DNA of 64,000 nt from CAJCIY01 sp964245825 (GTDB lineage Bacteria > Actinomycetota > Actinomycetes > Mycobacteriales > CAJCIY01): the NCBI GenBank assembly GCA_964245825.1, contig CAXTNT010000006.1, positions 1-64,000 of the forward strand, read 5' to 3'. Shown one piece after another: positions 51,288-60,502 of this stretch. Below the pieces are notes generated by a model. That model did not search any database and was not told the origin of the DNA. It saw only the letters and a program-made list of their open reading frames with translations. How positions within the stretch are numbered: position 1 is the stretch's first letter; every line of letters begins with the position of its first letter. The position numbers were made by a program, and so were the translations under genes.

Positions 51288-52985
51288 GTGACCGCGCCGG
51301 CCACCGCCCACGGCCGCGCGGAACCCCGGCTCCGGGCCTGGCAGCTGGAGGCCCTCGCGGTCGCCGAGCGGGCGTGGGCCGAGCTGGGTCGCCGGGACGT
51401 CCTGGTGACCGCAACCCCCGGCGCGGGCAAGACCACGTTCGCCCTCGCGCTGGCCGGCGGGTTGCTCGCCCGCCGCGTCGTCGGTCGGGTGGTCGTCGTC
51501 GCGCCGACCGACCACCTGCGGACGCAGTGGGCCCACGCCGCGCACGCCGCGGGGATCGCGCTCGACCCGGACCTGCCCAACTCCGTCGGGCCGGTGCGCC
51601 CCGACTTCGAGGGCTACGTGACCACGTACGCCCAGGTGGCCGGCAAACCCCTCCTGCACCGCCGACGGGTGGAGGCCAAGCGCACCCTGGTCGTGCTCGA
51701 CGAGATCCACCACGCGGCGGACGGCCTGTCGTGGGGCGAGGCGGTGTCCGAGGCGTTCGAGCCGGCCGAGCGCCGGCTCGCCCTGTCCGGGACGCCGTTC
51801 CGCACCGACCCGGACCAGCGCATCCCCTTCGTGCGGTACGACGAGGACGCCGGCGGCCTGCGCTCGGTGGCCGACCACGGCTACGGCTACGGCCAGGCAC
51901 TCGCCGACGGCGTGGTCCGGCCGGTGGTGTTCGCCGCGTACACCGGCGTATCCCGCTGGTGCAACAGCGCCGGCGAGGTGATCGCCGCGAGCCTGTCCGA
52001 GCCGCTCACCCGCGAGCAGGAGATGCGGGCGTGGCGGACGGCGCTGGACCCGCGCGGCCAGTGGGTACCGCACGTCATCGCCGCGATGGACGACCGGCTC
52101 ACGCACCTGCGGGCCGCGGGGATGCCGGACGCCGCCGGGCTGGTGCTGGCCAGCGACCAGGACGACGCCCGGGCGTACGCCGAGATCGTCCGCGCGGTCA
52201 CCGGCCGCGCGCCGACGCTGATCCTGTCCGACGACCCCAGGGCCTCGGCGAAGATCGGGCGGTTCGCCACCGGAGATGCGCGCATCGCCGTCTGCGTCCG
52301 GATGATCAGCGAGGGCGTCGACATCCCCCGGGCCGCCTGCCTGGCCTGGCTCACCGCGTACCGGACGCCGCTGTTCTTCGCCCAGGCGGTGGGCCGGGTC
52401 GTCCGGATGCGACGACCCGGCGAGTCGGCCACGGTCTTCCTGCCGGCCGTCCGCCCGCTGTTGGCCTTGGCGGCCGAGCTCGAGGCCGAGCGTGGGCACG
52501 TCCTGCGACCGCCGCCGCCGGGCCAGGAGCTGCTCGACCCGGTCCCGCCGTCGGAGCAGGACGGACCGGGGCTCGCGGGGTGGCAGGCGCTCGGCGCGGA
52601 GGCGGCGTTCGCGCACGTGCTGCATGGCGGCCGGGCGGTGCTCGCCGACCGCGACATCAGCGCCGACGACCAGGAGTTCCTCGGGCTGCCGGGCCTGCTC
52701 TCACCGGAGCAGACCGCGGCGCTGCTCGGGCGCCGGGACGAGCACCTACGGCGCCGGCTCGCGGTCACGGGCACTCCGGAGCCGCCGGAGCAGACCGCGT
52801 GGCAGCAGGCCGGCGCGCTGCGCCGCGAGCTGAACGTCCTGGTCGCCCGCGTCGCCGCCGCCAGCGGTCGTCCGCACGGGGCCGTGCACGCGCAGCTGCG
52901 CAGGGCGGTGCCTGGACCGCCGTCGGCCAGTGCCGCCGCGACCGTCCTCGCCGCCCGCCGCGACCACCTGCTCGCCCTGCTCTGA
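51288..52985 (+). CDS. DEAD/DEAH-type helicase (type III restriction-like fold)
   Basis: Superfamily 2 helicase, 565 aa: motif I ATPGAGKTT, motif II DEIHHAAD, motif III SGTPFRTD, motif VI QAVGRVVRMRRPG. The C-terminal domain contains GDARIAVCVRMISEGVDIP. GTG 51288 gives the most compact start after the preceding gene; the frame is open upstream. It is a general nucleic-acid translocase of unknown target; the upstream unidentified gene is the most likely partner. Nothing suggests a restriction subunit partner nearby. Confidence 0.9.
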   Translation: MTAPATAHGRAEPRLRAWQLEALAVAERAWAELGRRDVLVTATPGAGKTTFALALAGGLLARRVVGRVVVVAPTDHLRTQWAHAAHAAGIALDPDLPNSVGPVRPDFEGYVTTYAQVAGKPLLHRRRVEAKRTLVVLDEIHHAADGLSWGEAVSEAFEPAERRLALSGTPFRTDPDQRIPFVRYDEDAGGLRSVADHGYGYGQALADGVVRPVVFAAYTGVSRWCNSAGEVIAASLSEPLTREQEMRAWRTALDPRGQWVPHVIAAMDDRLTHLRAAGMPDAAGLVLASDQDDARAYAEIVRAVTGRAPTLILSDDPRASAKIGRFATGDARIAVCVRMISEGVDIPRAACLAWLTAYRTPLFFAQAVGRVVRMRRPGESATVFLPAVRPLLALAAELEAERGHVLRPPPPGQELLDPVPPSEQDGPGLAGWQALGAEAAFAHVLHGGRAVLADRDISADDQEFLGLPGLLSPEQTAALLGRRDEHLRRRLAVTGTPEPPEQTAWQQAGALRRELNVLVARVAAASGRPHGAVHAQLRRAVPGPPSASAAATVLAARRDHLLALL

Positions 52986-52989
52986 CCGG

Positions 52990-53916
52990 TCAGGACAGCT
53001 GGCGACGCAGCGCGTCGGCGGTGTCCAGGATCTGCTGGTACGCCGCCCGGGCCGCCGGCGCCCGCACGGCTTCGCTCATCCCCGACGGCGCCATGGTCTC
53101 CCGCGTCCGGGCCGACGGGGTGATCGCCAGCACCCGCGCCCCGCCGCGGACCAGCGCGGTCACCTCGCGCTGCAGGTGCCGGCCGGCCCAGAGCCGGACC
53201 GGCAGATCCCGCGACAGCCGCATCCCCTGCGCGGGCGGCGACATCGGTGCGCTGACGATGACCGTGTCCAGGCCGGCGTCGGCGAGCACGTCGGCGTTCG
53301 TGGGCGCGTGCGTGGTCCCGTCCACGTACCGCTCGCCGTCGATCTCGATCGGTTCCATGTACGCGGGCACCGCCGACGAGGCCCCGACCGCGTCGGCGAC
53401 CGCCACCCCGGACGAGTCGTCGAAGACGACCCGCGCCCCGTCGCGCTGCCGCATGGCGGCGATGCGCATCCCCGCCGGCCAGGGCCGGCCCTCGTACAGG
53501 GCCCGGATCGGTCGCAGATACGGCTCGGCGCTGACGTCGCCGGTCGGGAGCAGGCCGCCGAGCAGCGCCCCGACCCGTGGCAGCTGGCGTTCCCGCCACG
53601 CCTGGCGCAGCACCCTCGCGTCGCTCGGGCGCAGCGCGCGCCGCCCCGGGCTGCCCAGCTCCCCGGTCGGGCCGCCGCGGTGGACAACCTCGGCGCCGGC
53701 CGCGGACGGCTCCTCGCCGACCGCGAGCTGGAACAGGTCGCCGCCGCTGAGCCCGGCCCGCAGGTACGCGACCCCGTACGAACCGGCCGACGTGCCCACC
53801 AGCTCGGCGACCTCGCGCCCGTCGATGCCGCAGACCTCGGCGAGCCCGCGCAGGACCCCGGTGTGCCATCCGTACCCGACCGTGCCCCCGCCGCCGAGGA
53901 CGATCCCGATGCGCAC
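52990..53916 (-). CDS. Patatin-like phospholipase
   Basis: A 308-aa protein with the patatin catalytic dyad: GTSAGSYG (GxSxG serine nucleophile) and YVDGTTHAP, the Asp of the DG motif, plus the oxyanion glycines GGGGTVGYG at the N-terminus. It should cut acyl chains from lipids in the cytoplasm. GTG 53916. It lies 4 bases downstream of the adenylate kinase gene on the same strand and is probably co-transcribed with it. Confidence 0.9.
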   Translation of the reverse strand: MRIGIVLGGGGTVGYGWHTGVLRGLAEVCGIDGREVAELVGTSAGSYGVAYLRAGLSGGDLFQLAVGEEPSAAGAEVVHRGGPTGELGSPGRRALRPSDARVLRQAWRERQLPRVGALLGGLLPTGDVSAEPYLRPIRALYEGRPWPAGMRIAAMRQRDGARVVFDDSSGVAVADAVGASSAVPAYMEPIEIDGERYVDGTTHAPTNADVLADAGLDTVIVSAPMSPPAQGMRLSRDLPVRLWAGRHLQREVTALVRGGARVLAITPSARTRETMAPSGMSEAVRAPAARAAYQQILDTADALRRQLS

Positions 53917-53920
53917 CAGG

Positions 53921-54475
53921 TCAGGACTCGACGGCCTTGACGATCGCCGCGGTCACCTCGGACGGCGGGAGGGAGCCGTCGACCTCGTGCAGCAGCTGCC
54001 GGGCGCGGAAGCGGGCCACCAGCGGCTCGGTCTCGCGGTGGTAGACCTCCAGCCGATGCCGGATGGTGGCCTCGGTGTCGTCGGCTCCCCGGGACCGCGC
54101 CAGCAGTCGGCGCACCAGCTCGTCCTCGGGCACCTGCAGGAACACGACCGCCTCCAGGCCGATGCCCCGGCGAGCGGCCATCTTCTGCGCCGCGTCGGCC
54201 TGGGCCACCGTGCGCGGGAAGCCGTCCAGGACGTAGCCGCCCTTCTTGGCGGCCGCGTTCACGTGGTCGATGAGCAGCTCCTCGAGCACGTCGTCGGGGA
54301 CCAGGTCACCGGCGTCGAGGAACCGCTGGGCGCGCCGGCCGAGCGACGACCCGGTCGCCAGCTCGGCCCGCAGCAGGTCGCCCGAGGAGATGTGCTCGAT
54401 GCCCCAGTACGCCGCCAGGGCGGTGCCCTGGGTGCCCTTGCCCGCACCGGGCGGGGCGAGCATGAGCAGACGCAT
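53921..54475 (-). CDS. Adenylate kinase-like nucleoside kinase
   Basis: A 184-aa P-loop kinase with PPGAGKGTQ near residues 8-16 and DGFPRTVAQ; the short LID region lacks the zinc cysteines and large insertion of the main bacterial Adk. It should transfer phosphate between ATP and AMP, or act on another nucleoside monophosphate. A main adk is normally near secY in Actinobacteria, so this is probably a second copy. ATG 54475. Confidence 0.85.
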   Translation of the reverse strand: MRLLMLAPPGAGKGTQGTALAAYWGIEHISSGDLLRAELATGSSLGRRAQRFLDAGDLVPDDVLEELLIDHVNAAAKKGGYVLDGFPRTVAQADAAQKMAARRGIGLEAVVFLQVPEDELVRRLLARSRGADDTEATIRHRLEVYHRETEPLVARFRARQLLHEVDGSLPPSEVTAAIVKAVES

Positions 54476-54484
54476 GCGCGGACG

Positions 54485-55417
54485 TTACCCCGCGGGGGGG
54501 TAGGCGGTCGTGAGGAACTCCACCAGCGCCGCGTTCGTGGCCGCCGGTGCCTCCTGTTGGACCCAGTGCCCGACAGCCGGGACACGCACGTCGGCGCGGA
54601 GGTCGGTGACCAGCGGCGGTGCCATCGCCCGGGTCGGGGTGAAACGCAGCACCCCGTCGCGCTCGCCGCCGAGGAACATGGCCGGGCAGGTGACCGGGCT
54701 GGCGCCGAAGGCCGGCACCCGCGCCCAGGTCAGGTCCATGGCGCGGTAGTAGCCCAGGGCGCCGGCGAAGCCCCGCGCCGAGAACGCCGCGACCCCCTCG
54801 TCCAGCACCCGATCCTCGAGCCAGGGCAGCGGATGGTCCGGGGCGGCGAGCTGGTCGAGGATCGAGGCGCCCTTCGGCAGGTCCCAGACCGCCCCGGCCG
54901 GCGGCTCGCCCGACCACGTCGCGTACGTCGCCAGCAGCGCCGCGCGCACGTCGGCACCGAGCTCGCGTTCGGCCCGACCGGGCTCGTCGCAGAAGTAGAG
55001 CAGGTAGAAGAAACGGTCGCCGAAGACCTCGGCGAACCGTGCCAGCGGCGGGCGCCGCGAACGGGCCGTGTACGGGACCGACAGCGCCGCCATGGCGGCC
55101 ACACGCTCCGGCCGCAGCTGGGCCGTCGCCCACACCGACGCCGACCCCCAGTCGTGACCCACGTACCCGGCCCGCTCGTACCCGAGCGAGGAGGCGACCT
55201 CGGCCAGGTCGTCGGCGATGAGGTCGGCGGTGTACTCGGCGGGGTCGTCGGACCCCGGCGACGGCCCGTAACCGCGCAGCCAGGGCGCCACCACCCGGTA
55301 GCCGGCGGAGACCAGCGGTCCGACCTGGTGGTGCCAGGAGACAGGCGTCTCGGGGAAGCCGTGGACCAGCACCACCAGCGGGCCGCTGCCCTCGTCGACC
55401 CCGAGGGCCAGGGTCAT
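54485..55417 (-). CDS. Alpha/beta-hydrolase, epoxide hydrolase-like
   Basis: A 310-aa hydrolase with the oxyanion motif HGFPETP, the nucleophile elbow GHDWGS (Asp nucleophile, as in epoxide hydrolases), the late acid near GGERDGV and the histidine in VGHWVQQE. These are the hallmarks of soluble epoxide hydrolases. ATG 55417 overlaps the SepH stop (ATGA), so they are co-translated. The physiological substrate is unknown. Confidence 0.88.
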   Translation of the reverse strand: MTLALGVDEGSGPLVVLVHGFPETPVSWHHQVGPLVSAGYRVVAPWLRGYGPSPGSDDPAEYTADLIADDLAEVASSLGYERAGYVGHDWGSASVWATAQLRPERVAAMAALSVPYTARSRRPPLARFAEVFGDRFFYLLYFCDEPGRAERELGADVRAALLATYATWSGEPPAGAVWDLPKGASILDQLAAPDHPLPWLEDRVLDEGVAAFSARGFAGALGYYRAMDLTWARVPAFGASPVTCPAMFLGGERDGVLRFTPTRAMAPPLVTDLRADVRVPAVGHWVQQEAPAATNAALVEFLTTAYPPAG

Positions 55418-56049
55418 GTCGGGAAGGCGTTGGGCGGCGGTGCGTTCTCCATGATCGACTCCCAGCTGGGCAGCTGGGCGCGGCCCTTGCGCTCGCGGCC
55501 GGGCTCGCGCGTGCTGTCGACAGCTCGCGGCGGCTCGCGCCAGCCGAAGGCCTCTGCGTGCGGGTCGAGGGCGCGCAGGGCCCCGTCCTGGAGGCACCAG
55601 GCTGCCTCGCCCCGCTCGTGGCGCACGACCACCACCCAGGCGCCCTCGGGGTCGCGGTGGGCGTCCCACTCGCCGACCAGTCCGACCCGGTCGAGGTGGG
55701 CGGTGACCAGCGGTCCCAGCGGCCCCGAGACGGCACCGTCGTGCGGGCGGGCGTACCGGGTTCGGCGGGCGGTGTCGATGGCGCGGGCACGCTCCGCCAG
55801 GATCGGCCCCTGCCAGCGGTGGATCCGCTCGATCGAGACGCCCGCGGCCTCGGCGACCTGGGCGGGGCTGGCGCCAGCCCGCAGCCGCGCCTGGATCTCG
55901 CGCGGGGACAGCCGGCTCTGGCCGACCCGCGCCGACTGGGCGAGGGTGTCGTGCAGCGCCGCGTCGATCGCGACCCGGTGACCGCCGCCGTCGGGGTCCA
56001 CCAGCAGCAGGTGGTCCGCGTCGACGCCCACCACGCGCAGCACGGCCAT
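55414..56049 (-). CDS. sepH: SepH-like cell-division regulator (DUF3071)
   Basis: Actinobacterial protein that binds FtsZ and promotes Z-ring assembly. The N-terminal DUF3071 region has LSPREIQARLRAGASPAQVA and the following HTH-like IHRWQGPILAERAR. The C-terminus contains PSWESIM, which corresponds to the conserved PSWD-x-IM motif of SepH, but the usual FG.R residues after it are replaced by ENAPPPNAFPT. At 211 aa it is short compared with Streptomyces SepH (300+). ATG 56049 has a CAGACT box about 6 bases upstream. It overlaps the hydrolase start. Confidence 0.88.
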   Translation of the reverse strand: MAVLRVVGVDADHLLLVDPDGGGHRVAIDAALHDTLAQSARVGQSRLSPREIQARLRAGASPAQVAEAAGVSIERIHRWQGPILAERARAIDTARRTRYARPHDGAVSGPLGPLVTAHLDRVGLVGEWDAHRDPEGAWVVVVRHERGEAAWCLQDGALRALDPHAEAFGWREPPRAVDSTREPGRERKGRAQLPSWESIMENAPPPNAFPT

Positions 56050-56108
56050 CCGCCGAGTCTGGTACGACGACCTGCCCGCGTCGAGCCCGCCACACCCGCC
56101 GCGCCGGG

Positions 56109-57536
56109 TCAGCGCAGCGAACGGACCCAACTTTCGACGTCGGCCGCGGCCCGGGGGAGCTGGTCGGAGAGGTTCTCGGCGCCGCCGTCGGTGACCAGCA
56201 CGTCGTCCTCGATCCGGACGCCGAGGCCGCGCAGCTCGGGGGGCACGGTCAGGTCGTCGGGCTGGAGGTACAGGCCGGGTTCGACGGTGAGCACCATGCC
56301 GGCGGTCAGGGTGCCCTCGCGGTACTCGGCGCTGCGCGCGGCGGTGCAGTCGTGCACGTCGAGGCCGAGCATGTGGCTCACGTTGTGCATGGTGTATCGC
56401 CGGTGCATCCCGGCACCGGGCCCGGCCGGGTCGGCCGAGAGCGCCTCGTCGACCGAGCAGCGGAGCAGGCCCCAGTCAGCCAGCCCCTGGGCGAGCACGG
56501 CCATCGCGGCCCGGTTCGGGTCCAGGAACTGCGCGCCGGGCCGGACGGCCGCGATGCCCGCTTCCTGGGCGGCGTGCACGAGCTCGTACAGGCGCCGCTG
56601 GTCGGCGGAGAACGTGCCGTCGAACGGGATCGTGCGGGTCACGTCCGCCGTGTAGAGGGTGCCGGTCTCGACGCCCATGTCCAGGAGCAGGAGGTCCCCG
56701 TCGTGGACCGCCCCGTCGTTGCGGGTCCAGTGCAGGGTCGTGGCGTGCGGGCCGGCCGCGACGATCGAGCTGTACCCGACGTCGCCGCCCTCCGCTCGAG
56801 CGCGCCGCCAGAACGTCCCCTCCAACCAGCGCTCACCGAACTCCGCCGCCCCGGCCCGTTCGCGCACCACGTCACCGAAGCCGCGCGCGGTCGACTCGGT
56901 CGCTGCGCGGAGCTGGCTGACCTCCCAGTCGTCCTTGACCAGCCGGAGCTCGGCCAGGGTCTGGGCCAGCGTGGCCTCCGCTTCGGCGTCGGTGACCGGG
57001 CACCAGGCGTCCACCCGCGGGTCCACCCCGCGCAGCACCCGCGGGGAGCGGAGCGCCGTGAGGATCCCCTCGAGCTCGGACGCCGGCCGACACTCGAGCC
57101 CGAGCCGGAGCCCGGTCTCGCGGGGGTCGGGCCGGCGGCCGACCCAGAACTCGCCGGCCCGGCTGGCGAAGAACTCGATGGTGCTGCGGCCGGTCCGGGC
57201 CGGCACGTACAGCACCGCGTCGTGTCCGCCGGCCACGGGCCGCAGCACCAGCACGCCCTCGGGCTCGGTGTCGCCCGTCAGCCAGACGTAGTCCGAGCGT
57301 GCGCGGAACGGGTAGTCGGTGTCGTTGGCACGGACCTTGGCCAGGCCGGACGGCACCACCACGGCCTGGCCCGGGTACGCCGACGACAGCGCCGCCCGCC
57401 GCTTGGCGGCGTACGGCGCGACATCGTGCTGACTCGTCCCGAGCGGGGCGTCGGGTTCCCACCCCGTCAGCAGATCGGCGGCCAGGGCAGGTTGCACGTC
57501 ACTGTCGTGTCCCGCGCGTGGCGGCTGCTCGGTCAT
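56109..57536 (-). CDS. pepP: Xaa-Pro aminopeptidase (aminopeptidase P)
   Basis: Metallopeptidase that removes residues N-terminal to proline. The 475-aa protein has an N-terminal creatinase-like domain and the pita-bread C-terminal domain with dinuclear metal ligands: Asp in LLLDMG, Asp in ADVTRT, His in HNVSHMLGLDVHD, Glu in TVEPGLY and Glu in RIEDDVL. ATG 57536 is the start. It lies 60 bases upstream of sepH on the same strand. Confidence 0.93.
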   Translation of the reverse strand: MTEQPPRAGHDSDVQPALAADLLTGWEPDAPLGTSQHDVAPYAAKRRAALSSAYPGQAVVVPSGLAKVRANDTDYPFRARSDYVWLTGDTEPEGVLVLRPVAGGHDAVLYVPARTGRSTIEFFASRAGEFWVGRRPDPRETGLRLGLECRPASELEGILTALRSPRVLRGVDPRVDAWCPVTDAEAEATLAQTLAELRLVKDDWEVSQLRAATESTARGFGDVVRERAGAAEFGERWLEGTFWRRARAEGGDVGYSSIVAAGPHATTLHWTRNDGAVHDGDLLLLDMGVETGTLYTADVTRTIPFDGTFSADQRRLYELVHAAQEAGIAAVRPGAQFLDPNRAAMAVLAQGLADWGLLRCSVDEALSADPAGPGAGMHRRYTMHNVSHMLGLDVHDCTAARSAEYREGTLTAGMVLTVEPGLYLQPDDLTVPPELRGLGVRIEDDVLVTDGGAENLSDQLPRAAADVESWVRSLR

Positions 57537-57569
57537 GAGGGGCTCACGGACCCTGGGTAGGTCGGCGGC

Positions 57570-57800
57570 TCAGCGCTCAGGGGTGCTGGCCCGGGCGTCG
57601 ATGCTCGTGCGCTCGTCGTCCACCGCGACGGCGACCTTGGTGAGCGAGGCTTCGTGCTCGGAGTAGTGGTGGCGGCAGAACAGCAACTCGCCTCCGCCGG
57701 CGAGGACCACGCGGACGTACGCCTGGGCACCGCAGCGGTCACACCGGTCCGAGGCTGTCATCCTCGGCCGGGCGGAGAGGGTGCTCATTGTTCCGGTCAT
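57570..57800 (-). CDS. Small zinc-ribbon-like protein, unknown function
   Basis: A 76-aa protein with CDRCGAQAYVRVVLAGGGEL and FCRHHYSEHE, a conserved Cys/His cluster seen in short actinobacterial proteins of unknown role. ATG 57800 or ATG 57788 may be used; a Shine-Dalgarno sequence is not clear for either. A zinc-binding function is inferred. The region 57801-57962 upstream shows no other gene. Confidence 0.7.
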   Translation of the reverse strand: MTGTMSTLSARPRMTASDRCDRCGAQAYVRVVLAGGGELLFCRHHYSEHEASLTKVAVAVDDERTSIDARASTPER

Positions 57801-57962
57801 GTCGCTCACAACACCTACTATCCCCCGTGCGTTCCCCTCGATGCACGCCGGAACGGGTGTGTCGAGGGTTGGTAACCACAACGTCACACGATCGCCACGC
57901 CGCGGCGGCTGGACGGCGGAGCCGTCGCGGGCCGTTCGGCGGTCCCGGTCCAGTCCCGCGAT

Positions 57963-58940
57963 TCAGCGCCCGGGGGTCACGACGACCTTGCCGATGGTGC
58001 CCCGGCTCGCCAGGCGGGTCATCCCGCTCACAGCGCCGGCCATCGGGAGCACGTCGGCGACGAGCGGGTCGATCTTCCCCGCAGCCCACAGCGCCATCAC
58101 GGCATCGTGCGTGGCGGGGATCACGGCCGGGTCCTTGACCCGGTACAGCCCCCAGTGCAGGCCGATGATGCTGTAGTTCTTGATCAGGACGTGGTTGGTC
58201 GCCGCCTGCGCCATCACCCCGCCGGCGAAGCCGATCACCAGGATCCGGCCCTCGAAGGCCACGCACTTGGTCGACTTCGCGAAGGTCTCGCCGCCCACGC
58301 TGTCGTACACGACGTCCGCGCCGCGCCCGTCAGTGGCGTCCTTGACGGCGGCCACGAAGTCCTCGACGAGGTAGTCGACGACGACCTCGGCACCGAGCCG
58401 GCGGCAGACCTCGACCTTCTCGGGTCCGCCGGCGGTGGCCAGGACCCGGGCACCGGCGGCCAGACCCAGCTGGATCGCGGCGCTGCCCACCCCGCCGGCG
58501 CCGGCATGGACCAGGAGGGTCTCGCCCTCGCGCAGCCGGGCCCGCCGGTGCAGCCCGACGTACCCGGTCTGGTAGGTGATCATCAGTGCGGCGGCCTTCT
58601 CGGCCGGCATGTCGTCGGGCACCGCGAAGAGCCCGGTGCGGGGCACGACGATCTGCTCGGCGAGGCCCCCGTCCGGCAGCGGGGCGCCGCCGAGCCAGCG
58701 GTTGCCGGCCGCGTCCCGTCCGCAGATCTCCAGCCCGGGGGTGAACGGCAGCGGTGGCTTCTCCTGATACTGGCCACGGCACAGCAGCACGTCCGGGAAG
58801 TTGAGCGCGACCGCCTCCACGTCCAGGAGCACCTCGCCCGGTCCGGGCTCGGGAGCCGGCACCTCCTCCAGCCTCAGCACGTCGGCCGGCTCACCGAGCT
58901 CGTGCACCCTCCAGGCCTTCACGTCGGCGGAGTCTGCCAC
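57963..58940 (-). CDS. Quinone reductase-like medium-chain dehydrogenase
   Basis: A 325-aa zinc-free MDR protein: N-terminal GroES-like domain (LEEVPAPEPGPGEVLLDVEA), NAD(P)-binding GAGGVGSAAIQLGLAAGA, and the region around YDSVGGETF. It should reduce quinones or enones with NAD(P)H. GTG 58940. It is divergent from the acyl-CoA synthetase gene (start 59012). Confidence 0.88.
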   Translation of the reverse strand: MADSADVKAWRVHELGEPADVLRLEEVPAPEPGPGEVLLDVEAVALNFPDVLLCRGQYQEKPPLPFTPGLEICGRDAAGNRWLGGAPLPDGGLAEQIVVPRTGLFAVPDDMPAEKAAALMITYQTGYVGLHRRARLREGETLLVHAGAGGVGSAAIQLGLAAGARVLATAGGPEKVEVCRRLGAEVVVDYLVEDFVAAVKDATDGRGADVVYDSVGGETFAKSTKCVAFEGRILVIGFAGGVMAQAATNHVLIKNYSIIGLHWGLYRVKDPAVIPATHDAVMALWAAGKIDPLVADVLPMAGAVSGMTRLASRGTIGKVVVTPGR

Positions 58941-59011
58941 CCGAGCCGGACTCCGTGCCGGCGCCGAGCTAGGTTCGCTGTGACCGGCGTCACGAACGGA
59001 GGCGGCTACGT

Positions 59012-60502
59012 ATGGGCGGCAAGAACCTGGGTGCGCTGGGCGAGCGGGCCGCCGCGCGGGGCGGGAGCCTGATCTTCGAGGGCGCCCGCCACGAGGCGGC
59101 AGACCTGTACGCGCGGGCGACGCGTGTCGCGGGCGGCCTGGCCGCCGCCGGCGTCGGCGTCGGCGACCGGGTCGTGGTGATGATGGCCAACTGTCCCGAG
59201 GTCGGGCTGGCCTACAACGCGCTGTGGCGCATCGGCGCCGCGCCGACGCCGGTGATCTTCCTGGTGACAGCCGCCGAGCTCGCCCACATCCTCGCCGACT
59301 CGGGGGCGAAGGCCGTGCTGACGACGCCCGAGTTCGCTCCCAAGGTCGCCGAGACCGGGCTGCCCGTGCCGACGTACGTGGTGGGTGAGCAGTCGTTCGC
59401 GGACCTGGCGGCCGCGGCGCCGGCCGCGCTGGTCGACCGCGACGACGACGACCTCGCCGCGCTGCTCTACACCGGCGGCACCACCGGCCGGTCGAAGGGC
59501 GTGATGCTCAGCCACGCGAACCTCTGGGGGTCGGGCAACGCGGCGAAGACCCGCCAGGTGGAGTCGGGGACGGCCTACGACCGATCCATCACGGCGCTGC
59601 CGCTCGCGCATGCGTACGGGCTGCTCGTCACCGTGGTGGGCATGTGCCAGGACGAGCCTGGCGAGGCGGTGCTGCAGCGATGGTTCGACCCGGGCGCGTT
59701 CCTGGCGCTGGCCGGTCGGCACCGGACGCAGGTGATGTCCGTCGTGCCGTCGATGCTGCAGCTCCTGCTCGCCCAGCCGATCGAGGACCATGACCTGTCG
59801 GAGCTGCGGGTCGTCACCTCCGGCGGCGCGCCGCTGGCCGAGGCGGTCCGGCTGGAGTGGGAGAAGCGGGTGCCCGACTCGGCGGTGCTGGAGGGCTACG
59901 GCCTGACCGAGACCAGTGCCCTGGTCGCCAGCAACACGGTCGACCGGCGGCGCAGCGGCTCGGTCGGCACCCCGGTGCCCGGGGTGGAGGTGCGGATCAC
60001 CGGTCCCGACGGCGGCATCCTCGCGGCCGGCGAAGACGGCGAGATCTGCGTCCGGTCTGCGCTGGTGACCAAGGGCTACTGGCGCGCGCAGGAGCAGACC
60101 CGCGCCGCGATCCAGGGCGGCTGGCTGCATACCGGCGACGTCGGTCACCTCGACCAGGATGGCTTCCTGTTCGTGGTCGACCGGATCAAGGACCTGATCA
60201 TCCGGGGCGGGTTCAACGTCTATCCGCGCGATATCGAGGACGTCCTGATCGAGCACGAGGCGGTCACTGCGGCCGCGGTCGTCGGTCGGCCCGACCCCAG
60301 GTCGGGCGAGGAGGTGGTCGCGTTCGTCTCGCTCGTGCCGGGCTCGACCGTGACCGGCGAGGAGCTGCGGGAGTTCACGAAGACCCGCATCAGCGCCGCG
60401 AAGTACCCGCGCGAGGTGCACATCGTCGATGCCATTCCGCTGACCTCGGTCGGCAAGACCGACCGCAAGGCGCTGCGCGCACGGGTCGTGGGGGCCGCCT
60501 GA
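59012..60502 (+). CDS. Acyl-CoA synthetase (AMP-forming)
   Basis: A 496-aa ligase with the adenylate-forming P-loop YTGGTTGRSKGVMLSH, EGYGLTETSAL and the hinge region GYWR, GDVGHLDQDGF and VGKTDRKALR (catalytic lysine). It activates a fatty or aromatic acid to acyl-CoA. ATG 59012 follows GGAGG. Its stop directly abuts the convergent MBL hydrolase stop (TGATCA at 60500-60505). The acyl substrate cannot be told from sequence. Confidence 0.92.
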   Translation: MGGKNLGALGERAAARGGSLIFEGARHEAADLYARATRVAGGLAAAGVGVGDRVVVMMANCPEVGLAYNALWRIGAAPTPVIFLVTAAELAHILADSGAKAVLTTPEFAPKVAETGLPVPTYVVGEQSFADLAAAAPAALVDRDDDDLAALLYTGGTTGRSKGVMLSHANLWGSGNAAKTRQVESGTAYDRSITALPLAHAYGLLVTVVGMCQDEPGEAVLQRWFDPGAFLALAGRHRTQVMSVVPSMLQLLLAQPIEDHDLSELRVVTSGGAPLAEAVRLEWEKRVPDSAVLEGYGLTETSALVASNTVDRRRSGSVGTPVPGVEVRITGPDGGILAAGEDGEICVRSALVTKGYWRAQEQTRAAIQGGWLHTGDVGHLDQDGFLFVVDRIKDLIIRGGFNVYPRDIEDVLIEHEAVTAAAVVGRPDPRSGEEVVAFVSLVPGSTVTGEELREFTKTRISAAKYPREVHIVDAIPLTSVGKTDRKALRARVVGAA

